A DNA stretch of 6,942 nt. Origin: Desulfofustis sp. (GTDB lineage Bacteria; Desulfobacterota; Desulfobulbia; Desulfobulbales; Desulfocapsaceae). A program made the position numbers and the translations under genes. Below are positions 5,964 through 6,942 of this stretch, one piece after another. Under the pieces are notes generated by a model, which saw only the letters and a program-made list of their open reading frames with translations, was not told the origin of the DNA and made no database searches. The stretch is taken from contig JAUVWB010000079.1 in assembly GCA_030604345.1 (NCBI GenBank), positions 1-6,942 of the forward strand, given 5' to 3'. Numbering within the stretch: the stretch's first letter is position 1; each line of letters begins with the position of its first letter.

Positions 5964-6942
5964 TCAGGCGGCCAGGCTCAGGATGTTGGTGCGGATTTTT
6001 TCCTCCACATCGGCCGGCTCAGCAGGCGTCAACAAGATATCGGTAACCCCGTAGCGAACCGCCTTCAGCACCTTCGATCTGGTCCATTCCGGCCCGGCGG
6101 CGATCAGCGGCAAAGAGCTGCTGGAGCTGATTTTGATGGCCATGCCGAAGGCCTGCTCATCCACCCGCTGCATGACCAAGAACACCGCCTTGAAACGGCC
6201 GGGCAGCACGCTTTTCAAATTGTCTCGAAAACTGACTCTCCTGGTCGACAGCCCGTTGGCCTCCAGGACAGCCGCAATCAGGGTAGCCTCGGCCTCGATA
6301 TCGCTGACGATCAGGATATCGTCCTGATCCGCCGCCCCGTGTTCGCTCGCAGAGACAGCGGTGCCACGATAGTCGTCGGCTGCCTCGGCCGATACCGCCG
6401 CAGGCCTGGCGTTGGGGACCTCGGCCGCCGGTTCGGTGATGCCAAGTCCTTCGAGATCAAGTAACCGTGCCGGAAAGACGGCCTGCATCCGACCGTAGCT
6501 GGTCCCGCCCATGGAGAGGACCATGGAGCTGACATAGTACAGCTGGTCAGGCATCGGTTGGTCCGATCCGATATCAACCTTCATCGGCACGATCTGTTCG
6601 ATGTCTTTTTTGATGAACCGCAACGATGTGCCGTAGTGCTCCTCGAAGACCGCGGTATAGACGCCGGCGATGATGTTGGCGATTTCACCGTAGGCGTCCT
6701 GGCTATCCACACCGAAATCCTCTTCGGAGACGGCGGTTTCCAACTCGCTGGGCGGCAGCATGATCAGCGTGCCGCCGATGCGGATGGCATCTTTGAGCCC
6801 CACGTACAGGTAGCTGACGTCTTCCTTGTCACCTACCACTTGCAGATCGGCCGCCACCTGCTTGCCGGAGGTCTCCTCGTAGAAGAAGGCCTCTTTACCA
6901 ACCGGCTTGTTTTCCAGGTATTGGAACGCGACGGAGACCCCC
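5964..6942 (-). CDS. CheC/CheX-type phosphatase domain fused to a degenerate receiver (5' end outside window)
   Basis: The open frame runs from TGA (5964-5966) to the right edge with no stop, so the gene starts beyond it; 325 residues are visible. The GTG at 6855 is not taken as the start because domain-like sequence continues upstream. The first part (about 1-170) resembles the CheC/CheX/FliY phosphatase family. An IGGTLIMLPPSEL strand region is followed by DAYGEIANIIAG (82-93), which fits the family's (D/S)-x3-E-x2-N active-site signature with D82, E86 and N89. A linker of about 35 residues rich in A and E leads to a receiver-like domain (about 208-325). That domain has lost the phosphoacceptor aspartate (valine in VFLVMQ), the threonine and the lysine (LLTPAEP), keeping one acidic-pocket aspartate (IVSD). 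It may dephosphorylate a CheY-like partner. Family assignment of the first domain rests on one motif and general resemblance. Confidence 0.65.
   Translation of the reverse strand, partial: GVSVAFQYLENKPVGKEAFFYEETSGKQVAADLQVVGDKEDVSYLYVGLKDAIRIGGTLIMLPPSELETAVSEEDFGVDSQDAYGEIANIIAGVYTAVFEEHYGTSLRFIKKDIEQIVPMKVDIGSDQPMPDQLYYVSSMVLSMGGTSYGRMQAVFPARLLDLEGLGITEPAAEVPNARPAAVSAEAADDYRGTAVSASEHGAADQDDILIVSDIEAEATLIAAVLEANGLSTRRVSFRDNLKSVLPGRFKAVFLVMQRVDEQAFGMAIKISSSSSLPLIAAGPEWTRSKVLKAVRYGVTDILLTPAEPADVEEKIRTNILSLAA

Overview
The window looks like chromosomal DNA of a motile Gram-negative bacterium with moderately high GC. The density of chemotaxis and two-component genes, a sigma-54 activator and exported repeat proteins would fit a delta-proteobacterium (Desulfobacterota, perhaps Desulfobulbales). 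That placement is an impression from protein style only; no rRNA or other marker gene is present.

Layout. Positions 1-1697 (+) hold the end of a chemotaxis operon: the C-terminal part of the CheB methylesterase, a complete CheR methyltransferase, and a CheY-like response regulator with a helical tail. The three genes are packed with gaps of 15-19 bases. Converging on them are two minus-strand genes for exported proteins: a thermonuclease (SNase family, 3706-3113) and, downstream of it in transcription order, a two-domain pentapeptide-repeat protein (2904-1768). A 233-base divergent intergenic region (3707-3939) then separates the nuclease from a plus-strand pair. That pair is a stand-alone cyclic-nucleotide-binding domain protein (3940-4428) and, overlapping it by four bases, a sigma-54-dependent activator of the NtrC type (4425-5942). 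The last gene (minus strand, 5964 to the right edge, start outside the window) appears to join a CheC/CheX-type phosphatase domain to a receiver-like domain.

How they may work together. CheB and CheR set the methylation state of chemoreceptors. The CheY-like protein keeps every residue needed for phosphorylation, and the right-edge protein carries the D-x3-E-x2-N signature of CheY-P phosphatases, so the two ends of the window may belong to one signalling system. The two other receiver-like domains, at the N-terminus of the sigma-54 activator and the C-terminus of the CheC/CheX-like protein, have both lost the phosphoacceptor aspartate and the lysine. The activator is therefore unlikely to be switched by phosphorylation. 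Its translationally coupled neighbour, a nucleotide sensor with no DNA-binding domain, is the obvious candidate input. This nucleotide-sensor plus pseudo-receiver activator pair is the most unusual arrangement here, along with the duplicated CxxC-capped pentapeptide protein. No RNA genes, insertion sequences, CRISPR arrays or clear intrinsic terminators were seen, and no gene-free stretch exceeds about 235 bases.
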